64,000 nucleotides of DNA from Bin87 sp963666865 (GCA_963666865.1 OY763072.1:3968001-4032000); one strand, 5' to 3'. Numbered from the stretch's first letter, positions 36,457-45,443 are shown. The notes: a model not told the origin generated them from the sequence alone. Made by a program: numbers and translations.

Positions 36457-36684
36457 ATGGCCTGGGAACGGGTCATCCGGGTTTGCCGAGCCGTCTTCTT
36501 GGTATCCGTCACTGCCCTCAGCGTCGGTTTCGTGTTGATTATGATGGTCATGTTTGGCGGCCCGGCCTGGCTGGATTCATCAGCAGCCACCGAAACGGTT
36601 GGGGCAAGCCTCATGGCCGGCGGTGGTATCGGCGGCGGTATTTCGGCTATTTTCCTGAGACTTGGCCAGACGGGCGCACGATGA
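36457..36684 (+). CDS. Small membrane protein (75 aa), first of pair
   Basis: Two hydrophobic segments, AVFLVSVTALSVGFVLIMMVMFG and a Gly-rich ETVGASLMAGGGIGGGISAIFL, make this a two-helix membrane protein. No family is recognised. GGAGA precedes the ATG. Its stop overlaps the next start by four bases. It could be a small toxin/holin-like or regulatory protein, but nothing in the sequence decides this. Confidence 0.6.
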   Translation: MAWERVIRVCRAVFLVSVTALSVGFVLIMMVMFGGPAWLDSSAATETVGASLMAGGGIGGGISAIFLRLGQTGAR

Positions 36685-36908
36685 AGAGGGCGGTCAGACT
36701 AATCGGCCTCATCATCTCGTTCGGTTTCGTAATTGGCATCGCAGTCGTATCGGTTTTGTTCGCGACTGGCTTGATAAAATACGACGCCAACGTCGTTTGG
36801 GTGACTTTCTTCACAAACGTCGGTTACAGCATCTTTGCTGGCATAATCGTGATTGCGATAATTGAATTGTACAAAAACATCGAAACTGCCGTCAGGCGCG
36901 GCAATTAA
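36681..36908 (+). CDS. Small membrane protein (75 aa), second of pair
   Basis: MKRAVRLIGLIISFGFVIGI starts a first transmembrane helix, and VWVTFFTNVGYSIFAGIIVIAIIELY a second; the short tail is basic and acidic. It has the same length as its overlapping neighbour but no clear sequence similarity. The ATGA overlap indicates coupled translation. A strong hairpin terminator follows 12 bp after the stop. Unknown function. Confidence 0.62.
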   Translation: MKRAVRLIGLIISFGFVIGIAVVSVLFATGLIKYDANVVWVTFFTNVGYSIFAGIIVIAIIELYKNIETAVRRGN

Positions 36909-36919
36909 CGGATAAGTTC

Positions 36920-36947
36920 AGCGCGCCGGGATTGAACCCGGCGCGCT
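36920..36947. terminator. Hairpin between small membrane genes and leuD
   Basis: AGCGCGCCGGG and CCCGGCGCGCT form a perfect 11-bp stem around ATTGAA, in the convergent gap between 36908 and 36973. No long T run on either side; it may serve both strands. Confidence 0.65.
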
Positions 36948-36972
36948 GCTGCGTTGCGCTTCTTTGGAATGC

Positions 36973-37563
36973 CTAGCCCTGCCGCGCCTCGTAAGCCGAG
37001 ATAGCGTCCTCGTGCTGTAGCGTCAGCCCAATGTCGTCCAGACCGTTCAGCAGGCAGTAGCGGCGGAACTCGTCCACCTCGAAGTCCACAACGATCTCCT
37101 CCTCGGCGTCGCGCACCTGCTGGGCCTCCAGGTCAACGGTGAGCTGGAAGCCGGGGTTGCCCTTCGACTTGTCCATGATGCGGCGGACATCGTCCTCCGG
37201 CAGCGTCAAGGGCAGCAGGCCGTTCTTGAAGCAGTTATTGAAGAAGATGTCGGCGAAGCTGGGCGCGATGATGCACCGGATGCCGAAGTCCTCCAGCGCC
37301 CAGGGCGCGTGCTCGCGGGAGGAGCCGCAGCCGAAGTTGGGGCCGGACACCAGTATCCTGGAGTTGCGATAGGCGTCCTGGTTGAGGATGAAGTCGGGGT
37401 TCTCCGAGCCGTCCTCGTTGTAGCGGTAGCGGTCGAACAGGTGCGGGCCGAAACCGACGCGCTCAATGCTCTTGAGGTACACGGCGGGAATGATCATGTC
37501 CGTGTCCACGTTCACGGCGTCCAGGGGGGCGACGACGCCTTCCAGTTTGACGAAGGGTTCCAT
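36973..37563 (-). CDS. leuD: 3-isopropylmalate dehydratase small subunit
   Basis: A 196-residue LeuD, the swivel subunit of isopropylmalate isomerase in leucine biosynthesis. DAVNVDTDMIIPAVYLKSI and GPNFGCGSSREHAPWAL are diagnostic, followed by FNNCFKNGLLP. It lies 58 bp after leuC on the same strand, with a 28-bp palindrome between. GAGGTG precedes the ATG. The similar homoaconitase or citraconate-type enzymes cannot be fully excluded, but the length and motifs fit LeuD. Confidence 0.92.
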   Translation of the reverse strand: MEPFVKLEGVVAPLDAVNVDTDMIIPAVYLKSIERVGFGPHLFDRYRYNEDGSENPDFILNQDAYRNSRILVSGPNFGCGSSREHAPWALEDFGIRCIIAPSFADIFFNNCFKNGLLPLTLPEDDVRRIMDKSKGNPGFQLTVDLEAQQVRDAEEEIVVDFEVDEFRRYCLLNGLDDIGLTLQHEDAISAYEARQG

Positions 37564-37583
37564 TTTGTTTGCACCTCGGTCGG

Positions 37584-37610
37584 GTAGGGCGACGCATGCG
37601 TCGCCCCTAC
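37584..37610. repeat. 28-bp palindrome family, GC core, one base shorter (copy 5)
   Basis: GTAGGGCG, ACGCATGCGT, CGCCCCTAC: the left arm has lost one G. It lies between leuC and leuD on the minus strand. Confidence 0.92.
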
Positions 37611-37621
37611 GGTGGTGGAGT

Positions 37622-39025
37622 TTAGAACTCGCGCACGTCCACGAAGTGGCCGGCGATGGCGGCGGCGGCGGCCATTTCGGGGCTGACCAGGTGGGTGCGG
37701 CCGCCCTTGCCCTGCCGTCCCTCGAAGTTGCGGTTGGAGGTGGAGGCGCAGCGCTGGCCGGGATCCAGGATGTCGGGGTTCATGCCCAAGCACATGGAGC
37801 AGCCGGCGACGCGCCAGTCGAAACCGGCGTCCTTGAACACCTGGTCCAGGCCCTCCGCCTCGGCCTCCGCTTTCACGCGGGCCGAGCCGGGTACTACCAT
37901 GGCGTACACGTCGGAGCTGACCTGCCGGCCCCTTATCACGTCGGCAGCGGCGCGCAGGTCATCGATGCGGGCGTTGGTGCAGGCGCCGAGAAACACGCGG
38001 TCAATCCTGATGTCCTCAATGCGCTGGTTGGGTTCCAGTCCCATGTATTCCAGAGCGCGCTCGGCGGCCTCGCGCTCGGCGGTTGAGTCGAAGGAAGTGG
38101 GGTCGGGCACTCGGTCGGTTACGGGAACTACCATATCGGGCTTGGTGCCCCAGGTTACGAAAGGCGCCAGGTCACTGGCCTGGATGACGATGGTGCGGTC
38201 GTAGGTCGCGCCGGCGTCAGTGGCCAACCCGCGCCACTCCTCAATCTTGGCCTCCAGCTCGGCGCCCTTGGGAGCGTAGGGACGGGTGCGGACGTACTCA
38301 AAAGTGGTGTCGTCGGGGGCGATCATGCCGGCGCGGGCGCCGCCCTCGATGCTCATGTTGCAGACCGTCATACGCCCGTCCATGGACAGACCGCGGATAG
38401 CCTCGCCGGTGTACTCGATGACGTGGCCGGTGCCGCCGTTGACGCCCATGTGGCCGATGATGCCGAGGATGACGTCCTTAGCGGACACGCCGTTGGGCAA
38501 ATCTCCTTCAACACGGACCTCCATGGTCCTGGGCTTGAACTGGCGCAGGGTCTGGGTGGCCAGAACGTGCTCCACCTCCGACGTGCCGATGCCCACTGCG
38601 AAGCAGCCCAGCGCTCCGTGAGTAGAGGTGTGGCTGTCGCCGCATACCACCGTTTTACCCGGCAAGGTGTAGCCCAGGTCGGGGCCGATGACGTGGACGA
38701 TGCCCTGGTTTTCGCTGAAGCGGTCGTAATAAAAGGGCAAGCCAAACTCGGCGGCGTTCCGGTCCAAGGCATCCAACTGGGCCTTGGAAATCTGGTCTTC
38801 GATGGGCCGGGTAAGTTCCCAGGTGGGGGTGTTGTGATCGGCGGTGGCGACGGTGAGGTCGGGCCGGCGCACCTTACGGCCGGCCAGGCGCAAGCCGTCG
38901 AAAGCCTGCGGCGACGTTACCTCGTGAACCAGATGCAGGTCGATGTAGATGAGCGAGGGCTGCCCCGGCTCTTCGTGAACCACATGGGCGTCCCAGATTT
39001 TTTCAAACATAGTGCGGGCGGCCAA
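37622..39025 (-). CDS. leuC: 3-isopropylmalate dehydratase large subunit
   Basis: A 467-residue LeuC, the aconitase-type subunit with a 4Fe-4S cluster. MAARTMFEKIWDAHVV is the standard N-terminus. VVCGDSHTSTHGALG supplies a cluster ligand, and GACTNARIDDLRAAA and AGCSMCLGMNPD the others. TTG at 39025 is the start because it completes the normal N-terminus and has AGGAGG 8 bp upstream. leuA and leuB are not in the window. Confidence 0.93.
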   Translation of the reverse strand: MAARTMFEKIWDAHVVHEEPGQPSLIYIDLHLVHEVTSPQAFDGLRLAGRKVRRPDLTVATADHNTPTWELTRPIEDQISKAQLDALDRNAAEFGLPFYYDRFSENQGIVHVIGPDLGYTLPGKTVVCGDSHTSTHGALGCFAVGIGTSEVEHVLATQTLRQFKPRTMEVRVEGDLPNGVSAKDVILGIIGHMGVNGGTGHVIEYTGEAIRGLSMDGRMTVCNMSIEGGARAGMIAPDDTTFEYVRTRPYAPKGAELEAKIEEWRGLATDAGATYDRTIVIQASDLAPFVTWGTKPDMVVPVTDRVPDPTSFDSTAEREAAERALEYMGLEPNQRIEDIRIDRVFLGACTNARIDDLRAAADVIRGRQVSSDVYAMVVPGSARVKAEAEAEGLDQVFKDAGFDWRVAGCSMCLGMNPDILDPGQRCASTSNRNFEGRQGKGGRTHLVSPEMAAAAAIAGHFVDVREF

Positions 39026-39143
39026 TTCAGTTCCTCCTCGGGCCGGGCGGACGTAGCTATGGCCGCGCCGGCAAATGTCACGATACGGCGCGGGTATTAT
39101 AGCACTGCCGACCGTGTTTCATCCGCCGGCTAACCATGCCCTC

Positions 39144-39293
39144 AGGGCTATCGCATCATCCTCGTCATTCCGGCGAAAGCCGGAATCCAGTAACCGAAAT
39201 CAACAGCGACTTTCGCGATTCTTTCAATTTGCGGCCTCTGGACTCCGGCTTTCGCCGAAGTGACGGTTGTGAGGGTTATGACGCGATTGCCCT
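39144..39293. repeat. MITE-like element with paired REP hairpins (type 3)
   Basis: A 150-bp element with 16-bp inverted ends AGGGC, variable base, ATCGC, variable base, TCAT. Inside are two inverted REP hairpins, ATTCCGGCGAAAGCCGGAAT near 39166-39185 and ACTCCGGCTTTCGCCGAAGT near 39242-39261. The right end overlaps the stop codon of the antiporter gene by two bases. Confidence 0.72.
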
Positions 39294-40992
39294 ACTCATG
39301 GCCCTCCGACACGATCAACCCCACGATGTCATCGCTGTTTATCGAGCCCAGGAACTCTTCCGTCTCCCGGTCCAGGACGGGGATGGTTGACAGGGAGCTT
39401 TCCGTCATCCGCTGCAGCGCGTCTTCAATGGGGTCGTCCGGATAGGTCTCCGGGGTTTCTTTCCGCAGCACGTCGTTCAGGGAGGCGCTGGGCCAGGACT
39501 CCTTGGGCAGATAACGGAGCATTCCCAGGGACACGATGCCGACCACGGAGTCCCGGTCCACTACCACGTAGTCCTGCTGGTGCGGGACGGTCCATCGTTC
39601 GGTGAAATCACGCACTGACACCGCCGGACCGGGATGACGCCGGCTCCGGTCCAGGATGTCGTCCACCCTGATATCGTCCAGGGCGAAGCGGACGATGCCC
39701 CTGGGGATGTCGTCCAGCCTGGTACTGGGGTCCAGTCTCCGGCCGGCGCGCCCGACCGTGAAGCTGATGACCGGCGGCATGAACAGTATGTAGCCGAACA
39801 TCACCAGCACCAGGAACGAGAATACGGCCTCGTTGATGATTGCCGCCTCCCGCATCACCAGCAGCAGGGCGATTTCAGCTACCCCCTTGCCCATCAACCC
39901 GGAGGCCACCGCGTAGGGCACGGTCAGTCGGGCGGCGTAGGCCCCGACCAAGGCCCCGACGAAGTTGCCCAGGAGCGGGATTATCGCCAGGGCGGCCATG
40001 GTCCACAGCGGCAGCGTGACAAACGTGAAACTGAAATGGAGTCCCGCCGACGCAAAGAAAAGCGGCACGAACAGCCCTTCGGCGACGCCCCGCATCCCCG
40101 GGATGATTTCCCGCCGCACCTGGTACGGCAGCCCGGACAGGGCGGCGCCGAACAACAGCGCCCCCAGAGTGCCGTGCAGCCCCATCAGCTCGGCGCCGTC
40201 CACAACCAGGAAAAGCACTCCAATCAACAGTCCCAGGGACAGCTGCGGCACCTGTATCACGCGCTGCAGCAGGGCGACCAGGGGCGGCAGTACCCGGGAT
40301 GACAAAACCCAGCACACCACGGCGAAGCCGGCGATTTTGCCCAGCAAAATCAATATTCCGACCGGCGACACTTCGTGAACGTGTTCGCCGATACTGAACC
40401 CGATGAGCAGCAGCGTAATCAGCTCGGCGATAATCACCACCGTGAAAATTTGCAGGCCAATCGGTTCTTTCAGGCGTCCATCGTCGGCCAGCACCTTGAC
40501 CACAATGCCCAGGCTGGTCATCGACAGCACGCCGGCCAGGGCCACGGCCTCCGTTATCCCTAACCCCAACCCGAAATCGTAAATCACGCCGGCAGTTACC
40601 AGCAGGGAAATACCCAACGACAATATTACGGAGAGTATCGCGGCCAGGAAGTAATGGCCGCGTAATGTTGCCACAAAGCTGGAAATGTCAATTTCGTCCA
40701 AGCCAATCAGAAAGAAGAATATGAAAACTCCCAGCGTCAGCAGCAGTTCGATGTGGCTCGTGAAATGAACGTACCACAGGCCGGTCAGTTCCAGCGTCGG
40801 GCCCAGCAGCAGGCCCGCGGCCACGTAGGCGACGATGGCATTCAGACGCACTCGGCGGAAAACTCCCTCCGCCAACTTGGCGGCGATAATCAGCAAGCCC
40901 AGCGACAGCAGCGATTCCCGGATTTCTCCGGACTCGCCGGCAAAACTGAACAGATCAGTAATCCCATGAAGCAGCAGGGATTCTTCAATCAT
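39292..40992 (-). CDS. Kef/CPA2-type cation:proton antiporter with C-terminal CBS-like region
   Basis: A 566-residue membrane protein. About 12 hydrophobic segments occupy residues 25-400, including IVAYVAAGLLLGPTLELTG, FFFLIGLDEID, LAGVLSMTSLGIVVKVL and LMGLHGTLGALLFGAALSGLP, the pattern of CPA2 Na+/H+ or K+/H+ antiporters. The C-terminal 150 residues (VDDILDRSRRHPGPAVSVRD onward, with DDPIEDALQRMTESSLSTIPVLDRE) look like a CBS domain pair, probably a nucleotide-sensing gate. GGAGA precedes the ATG at 40990-40992. A much longer upstream extension exists but only overlaps pepN antisense. Confidence 0.87.
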   Translation of the reverse strand: MIEESLLLHGITDLFSFAGESGEIRESLLSLGLLIIAAKLAEGVFRRVRLNAIVAYVAAGLLLGPTLELTGLWYVHFTSHIELLLTLGVFIFFFLIGLDEIDISSFVATLRGHYFLAAILSVILSLGISLLVTAGVIYDFGLGLGITEAVALAGVLSMTSLGIVVKVLADDGRLKEPIGLQIFTVVIIAELITLLLIGFSIGEHVHEVSPVGILILLGKIAGFAVVCWVLSSRVLPPLVALLQRVIQVPQLSLGLLIGVLFLVVDGAELMGLHGTLGALLFGAALSGLPYQVRREIIPGMRGVAEGLFVPLFFASAGLHFSFTFVTLPLWTMAALAIIPLLGNFVGALVGAYAARLTVPYAVASGLMGKGVAEIALLLVMREAAIINEAVFSFLVLVMFGYILFMPPVISFTVGRAGRRLDPSTRLDDIPRGIVRFALDDIRVDDILDRSRRHPGPAVSVRDFTERWTVPHQQDYVVVDRDSVVGIVSLGMLRYLPKESWPSASLNDVLRKETPETYPDDPIEDALQRMTESSLSTIPVLDRETEEFLGSINSDDIVGLIVSEGHE

Positions 40993-41130
40993 TTGAGATT
41001 TCTCCAATAATTGGGCTACGCAGCCCGTGGGCATTATTCCCCAATTGCCCCCCGGCGTACAAGCGGCCCCTGACCCGTGTGATAAACTGCCCGCAAACCT
41101 ATTTCGAACCGCAAACCCGGAGGAACCCCG

Positions 41131-43740
41131 ATGCCTTCCGCCGACGCCGTTGTACTGCCCGACACCGTTCGCCCCGTTCATTACGACCTGACGCTGACCC
41201 CCAACTTTGACGATTTCACCTTCGCCGGTGAGGTGGACATCACGGTGAGCATGGAACCCGGCGCCAGCGAAATCGTGCTCAACTGCGCCGAAATCGACAT
41301 CCATACCGCCAGCGTAAGCTGGACCGACGCCAATGGCGAACAGGAACACGCCGCCAGCGGCATCGCCTACGATACCGGCAACGAACGGGCCATCATCAGC
41401 ATCCCCAGCGCGCCGGCCGACGGTCTGGTGGGCAACCCACATCTGCGGATGACATTCACCGGCGAGCTGAACGACAAGCTGCGGGGGTTCTACCGCAGCC
41501 AGTACACCAACCCCGAGGGCGAAACGGCCTATCTCGCCACCACGCAGTTCGAGGCCACCGATGCCCGGCGCTCCCTGCCCTGCTGGGACGAGCCGGCGGT
41601 GAAGGCTTCCTTCCAGGTGACGCTGAACATTCCCCAGGATATGCAGGCCGTATCCAACACGCCCATCATCGATGAACGCCACGGCGACAATGGCCTGAAA
41701 ACCCTGGTGTTCGGCAAGACTCCGGTTATGTCCACCTATCTCCTGGCCTACGTAATCGGCGACCTGACTCACATTGAGAAGGAAGCGGCCGATGGCACCA
41801 CGGTGGGCGTCTGGATGACCCGGGGCAAGGAGGAACAAGGGCAGTTCGCGCTGGACACCTCGGTAAAGCTGCTGTCGTTCTTCAACGACTACTTCGGTAT
41901 CCCGTACCCATTGCCCAAGATGGACCACTTGGCCATACCGGACTTTGCCGCCGGCGCCATGGAGAACTGGGGCTGCATCACCTACCGGGAAACCGCCCTG
42001 CTGGTGGACCCGGCCAACTCATCGGCCGGCACCCGCCAGCGCGTTGCCGAGGTGGTAGCCCACGAAATGGCCCATATGTGGTTCGGCGATCTGGTCACCA
42101 TGGAATGGTGGGACGACCTGTGGCTCAACGAGAGTTTCGCCACCTGGGTGGGCACCAAGGCCGTGGACTGGCTCTTCCCCGAGTGGTCCATGTGGACCCA
42201 GTTCGTCAACATGGACACCAACCGGGCCTTCAGCCTGGACAGCCTCAAAAATTCCCACCCCATCGAGCAGGAAGTCGCCAATCCCGCCGAGGTCAGCCAG
42301 CTATTCGACGCCATCAGCTACAGCAAAGGTGGCTCCGTGCTGCGGATGCTGGAGCAGTTCCTGACGCCCAGCGTGTTCCGCACCGGCCTCAACGTCTATC
42401 TGAACCGGCACTCATACCAGAACGCCCGCACCACGGACCTGTGGACCGCGTTGGAAGAAGCGTCGGGCCAGCCGGTGAACACCATAATGGGCAGCTGGAC
42501 GGGACAAACCGGCTATCCGGTCCTGGACGTGGCGGCCAGTCCCAGCGACGATGGCCTCGCGCTGGAGGTGCGCCAGGAACGCTTTGTCTATGACTCCATT
42601 CTTGGCGAGGATTCCGGGGACGATGAGGAACAGGTGTGGCCGGTGCCGCTGACCGTAACGGCGGCCGGCGCGCCGGTAACCGCCCGGCTGGTCAACGCCG
42701 CCAGCGACACGGTGCCGGTGGCGGCTCCGTCTGAACCGGACTGGTTCAAGGTCAATCCCGACCAGACCGGCTTCTACCGGGTGAACTACACCGACGCCGA
42801 CCGGGAACGGCTCGCAACAGTGGTCGCCGACCAAGCGCTGCCGGCCACCGACCGGCTGGGCATCCAGAACGACGCCTATGCCCTGTCCCGCGCCGGCTTG
42901 TTGCCCGTTACCCGGTTCCTCTCCCTGGCGGAGGCATATCAGGACGAAACGGACGCCTCGGTGTGGAGCGACCTGGCGACCAACCTGCGGGAGATTGAAG
43001 GCATGATCTCCGAGGAACCCTACCTGGATGCGTTCCATGCCTTCGGGCGGCGTTTGTTCGCCCCGGCGGCGCAGCGCTCCGGGTGGGAGCCGCAGCCCGG
43101 AGAAGGACACCTGGACTCGTTGCTGCGCTCCACCGTCCTCAGCCAGGCCGGAGTGTACGGCGATCCGGCGGTAATATCGCAGGCACAGGAACTGTTTGAG
43201 GGCTACCAGGCCGACCCGTCCAACGTGCGCCCCGACCTGCGCGGCGTAGTCTTCAGCCTGGTGGCCCAGGAAGGCGACCGGACGCTGTACGACCGCATCT
43301 GGGAACTGGAGCGCGCCGCTGAACTGCACGAGGAAAAAATCCGCCTGCTGATGTCGCTAGCCAGGTTCCGGCAGGATGACCTGCTGCGGGAAACCCTGGA
43401 CCGCTCGCTGAGCGACGACGTGCGCTTGCAGGACACCATCTTCGTGGTGTCGGCGGTGGCGGCCAACAACCGGGGCCGCAACATTGCCTGGGACTTCCTG
43501 AAGGAGCAGTGGGACGAATTCGACCGGCGTTACGGCAGCGGCGGGTTCGGCCTGATGCGGCTGGTGGCCATCACCAACTCCTTCACCAGCAACCAAAAGC
43601 GCGACGACGTAGCCGCTTTCTTCGAGGAGCACCCCACGCCGGCCGCGGAGCGGACAATCCGTCAGGCGCTGGAGCGGATCGCCCTCAACGTGGCGTGGCT
43701 GGACCGGAACCGGGAAGAGCTGGGGCGATACTTTGGGTAA
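41131..43740 (+). CDS. M1-family zinc aminopeptidase
   Basis: An 869-residue M1 metallopeptidase that trims N-terminal residues from peptides. The exopeptidase motif GAMEN is at residues 275-279. The zinc site HEMAH (311-315) with the third ligand Glu334 lies in HEMAHMWFGDLVTMEWWDDL. An N-terminal beta-domain starts VRPVHYDLTLTPNFDDFTF, and the ERAP-type C-terminal helical domain is complete. No signal peptide, so cytoplasmic. GGAGG lies 8 bp before the ATG. It is divergent from the antiporter gene. Confidence 0.93.
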   Translation: MPSADAVVLPDTVRPVHYDLTLTPNFDDFTFAGEVDITVSMEPGASEIVLNCAEIDIHTASVSWTDANGEQEHAASGIAYDTGNERAIISIPSAPADGLVGNPHLRMTFTGELNDKLRGFYRSQYTNPEGETAYLATTQFEATDARRSLPCWDEPAVKASFQVTLNIPQDMQAVSNTPIIDERHGDNGLKTLVFGKTPVMSTYLLAYVIGDLTHIEKEAADGTTVGVWMTRGKEEQGQFALDTSVKLLSFFNDYFGIPYPLPKMDHLAIPDFAAGAMENWGCITYRETALLVDPANSSAGTRQRVAEVVAHEMAHMWFGDLVTMEWWDDLWLNESFATWVGTKAVDWLFPEWSMWTQFVNMDTNRAFSLDSLKNSHPIEQEVANPAEVSQLFDAISYSKGGSVLRMLEQFLTPSVFRTGLNVYLNRHSYQNARTTDLWTALEEASGQPVNTIMGSWTGQTGYPVLDVAASPSDDGLALEVRQERFVYDSILGEDSGDDEEQVWPVPLTVTAAGAPVTARLVNAASDTVPVAAPSEPDWFKVNPDQTGFYRVNYTDADRERLATVVADQALPATDRLGIQNDAYALSRAGLLPVTRFLSLAEAYQDETDASVWSDLATNLREIEGMISEEPYLDAFHAFGRRLFAPAAQRSGWEPQPGEGHLDSLLRSTVLSQAGVYGDPAVISQAQELFEGYQADPSNVRPDLRGVVFSLVAQEGDRTLYDRIWELERAAELHEEKIRLLMSLARFRQDDLLRETLDRSLSDDVRLQDTIFVVSAVAANNRGRNIAWDFLKEQWDEFDRRYGSGGFGLMRLVAITNSFTSNQKRDDVAAFFEEHPTPAAERTIRQALERIALNVAWLDRNREELGRYFG

Positions 43741-43809
43741 GGATCACCTGACGGCCATCGCGCGCCTGTCGCTATGACAGGCGCACCGCTTCAAAGCTTG
43801 GCGACTAAA

Positions 43810-44048
43810 ATGCCCCGTTTTGAAATAATTGGCCCCATAACGGACATTGAAACTATAGCAGTTGGCAACTCCATCCGTGTGATTGGGGACTTGCGCCGCC
43901 GCTACGGCCACGGCAGCTGGCGCAAGCGAAAAGGAATTGCGACGGTACGCGCTTGGGCGATGGTACAATACGCGAAGCCGAAGTGCATTGGTATGAAGCG
44001 CATGGCATCGGTAGGCGCCGTATCAAAATCAAGCGATTATTCGGGTGA
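43810..44048 (+). pseudogene. Small conserved-looking gene with a frameshift
   Basis: Frame 1 reads MPRFEIIGPITDIETIAVGN, then SIRVIGDLRRRYGHGSWRKRKGIATVR. Near 43955 the sense continues in another frame as LGDGTIREAEVHWYEAHGIG followed by RRRIKIKRLFG and TGA at 44046-44048. The 239-nt length is one short of 80 codons, so one base has been lost or a shift is programmed. The join makes a compact basic protein of about 79 residues. The family is not one I can name. The next gene starts at its stop (TGATG). Confidence 0.6.
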
Positions 44049-44281
44049 TGACTATGGGATCAAAATTCGTTGTCTGTATAGACAGCGGCGACTGGTCAGA
44101 GGACTTGGTGGTCCACAAAATCTACTGCGTGCTCCCCGATGATGCCGCAGCAAAGGTCGGCTGGATTCGCATTATTGACGAGTCGGAAGAAGATTATCTC
44201 TATCCGTCCGACTGCTTCATTCCAATTGAGTTGACGCAAGAAATTGAGCAGGCGCTTTACGCGACCGCGCCACTTGGCTAA
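44048..44281 (+). CDS. Small acidic protein of unknown function
   Basis: A 77-residue protein, SKFVVCIDSGDWSEDLVVHK... VGWIRIIDESEEDYLYPSDCFIPIEL. It resembles short conserved proteins seen beside small basic partners, but I cannot assign a family. ATG at 44048 overlaps the stop of the preceding frameshifted gene (TGATG), indicating coupled translation and possibly a two-gene module. Its stop overlaps the end of the convergent ADP-ribosylglycohydrolase gene. Confidence 0.65.
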   Translation: MTMGSKFVVCIDSGDWSEDLVVHKIYCVLPDDAAAKVGWIRIIDESEEDYLYPSDCFIPIELTQEIEQALYATAPLG

Positions 44282-44551
44282 CCACCGGCCATAGCTAACA
44301 GCCCGCCGGCCAGCCCCTCTATCCGTTCCCGCTGCGGGATGCACTCCAGCCACCGTTGCGGTATGGCCGACGCGCGATAGCGCCCTCCCAGCACCGCGCC
44401 GGCAACCGCCGCGTTGGTGTCGGTGTCTCCGCCGGCGCTGACGCTGGCAACCAGGGCATCCTCAAAACTCAGCGGCGTGGACACCGCCCACAGGCCGACC
44501 TGCATGGCCAGCAGGGTGTGGCCGATGAGGCGGTGGTCACGCAGCAGCCAG

Positions 44552-44559
44552 GAAATATC
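44552..44559. repeat. Target site duplication, left copy
   Basis: GAAATATC, identical to 50368-50375 at the other end of the transposon. Eight base pairs is the length expected for IS1595-family transposition. Confidence 0.9.
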
Positions 44560-44588
44560 GGCAATTATAACCCAAAGTAGCAAACCCC
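44560..44588. repeat. Left terminal inverted repeat of the transposon
   Basis: Begins GGCAATTATAACCC and continues AAAGTAGCAAACC. It pairs with 50339-50367 with two mismatches. Confidence 0.9.
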
Positions 44589-44671
44589 TATAAATCTAGG
44601 CAAACCTCTAAATTCAGAACATCAGCCCTAGAAACCCCCAGAACCTATGACCCAGACCGTTCACCCTAAGC

Positions 44672-44709
44672 CCATATTCCGAGCACTGTAATTCGAGCCT
44701 CGTATTCCA
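44672..44709 (+). promoter_or_regulatory. Shared upstream box A, copy 1
   Basis: CCATATTCCGAGCACT, then TGTAAT-type sequence, then CCTCGTATTC. The same arrangement occurs at 45407-45443 before another cargo gene, so the segment probably contains a common promoter and operator. The gene at 44742 follows, with GAGGAGG. Confidence 0.65.
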
Positions 44710-44741
44710 AAATAACCCCTTTATTCGAGGAGGTAAACCCT

Positions 44742-45080
44742 ATGACCACGCAACCTGAAACACCTGAACAACATCAACCTGATTGTTCTGACGACACCCT
44801 GCAAATAGTACGGTTTTTTACCGATAGCGGATTTGCGGTAACTGATTATGCTGAGATACGGCGCAATCTCTGTTGGATTGAATTCGCCGGTGATTATCAT
44901 GAAGCTATGGGGGCAGTGGTGATCGCAACAGCCCAAGATTACACTATTCACAGCCTGCACCAGATTTTGATAACTAAAGACCCCGAAACGAATAAGCCCT
45001 ATTGGGTGGACAAGCCTTATTGGCAGATTACGATTTCTGATTCTTACGAAGACGATGAGAGTTGCGACGAGCCAGAATAG
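44742..45080 (+). CDS. Transposon cargo protein of unknown function (112 aa)
   Basis: An acidic 112-residue protein, with LQIVRFFTDSGFAVTDYAEI and a central HEAMGAVVIATAQDYTIHSLH. No family recognised, no membrane segment. GAGGAGG lies 10 bp before the ATG, and shared box A further upstream. It converges with and overlaps the 45028-45300 gene by 53 bp. Confidence 0.65.
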   Translation: MTTQPETPEQHQPDCSDDTLQIVRFFTDSGFAVTDYAEIRRNLCWIEFAGDYHEAMGAVVIATAQDYTIHSLHQILITKDPETNKPYWVDKPYWQITISDSYEDDESCDEPE

Positions 45081-45300
45081 GCAGACAATTTCCATTTATG
45101 ATGCGTTCAAAACAGGTGTCGCACAATTTCCTATCATCCTCGCCCTGCCACTTGGTTCGGAGCTTTTTGCCGATGCGCTTGAAATCCGGGCAATTGCGGC
45201 AGAGATGATAGACCGGCTCTTTTTCGGTATTAGCTGTGATTTGAGCGATTAGTGGCCTGTTATTCTCAGGGTTAATGTTCTTTACCTTGATAATCCTCAT
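45028..45300 (-). CDS. Small Cys-rich, probably zinc-binding cargo protein (90 aa)
   Basis: A basic 90-residue protein. CRNC and, 25 residues on, CDTC could hold one zinc ion. It starts MRIIKVKNINPENNRPLIAQ and ends in a lysine- and arginine-rich tail. GGAG lies 7 bp before the ATG at 45300. It overlaps the end of the convergent upstream gene. A nucleic-acid-binding role is possible but not shown. Confidence 0.6.
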   Translation of the reverse strand: MRIIKVKNINPENNRPLIAQITANTEKEPVYHLCRNCPDFKRIGKKLRTKWQGEDDRKLCDTCFERIINGNCLPILARRNSHRLRKNQKS

Positions 45301-45406
45301 AGTCAATCTCCTTTTCACCGGATCAGTTCTGCCACGGCGAAATTAACACTCACCTCTGAAATTGTCAAACCCCCTAGAACACCCGCCCTGACCGTCCCGA
45401 GCAACT

Positions 45407-45443
45407 CCATATTCCGAGCACTATAATCCAAACCTCGTATTCA
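45407..45443 (+). promoter_or_regulatory. Shared upstream box A, copy 2
   Basis: CCATATTCCGAGCACTATAA then TCC...CCTCGTATTC. TATAAT at 45422-45427 is a good -10. The box is shared with 44672-44709; no -35 consensus is visible, which suggests an activator or operator at CCATATTCCGAG. Confidence 0.65.

Noticed and set aside
39292..41928. An 878-codon minus-strand frame spanning the antiporter and the start of the aminopeptidase
   Set aside because: Only the part from 40992 on has recognisable membrane and CBS-like sequence; the rest overlaps the M1 aminopeptidase antisense.
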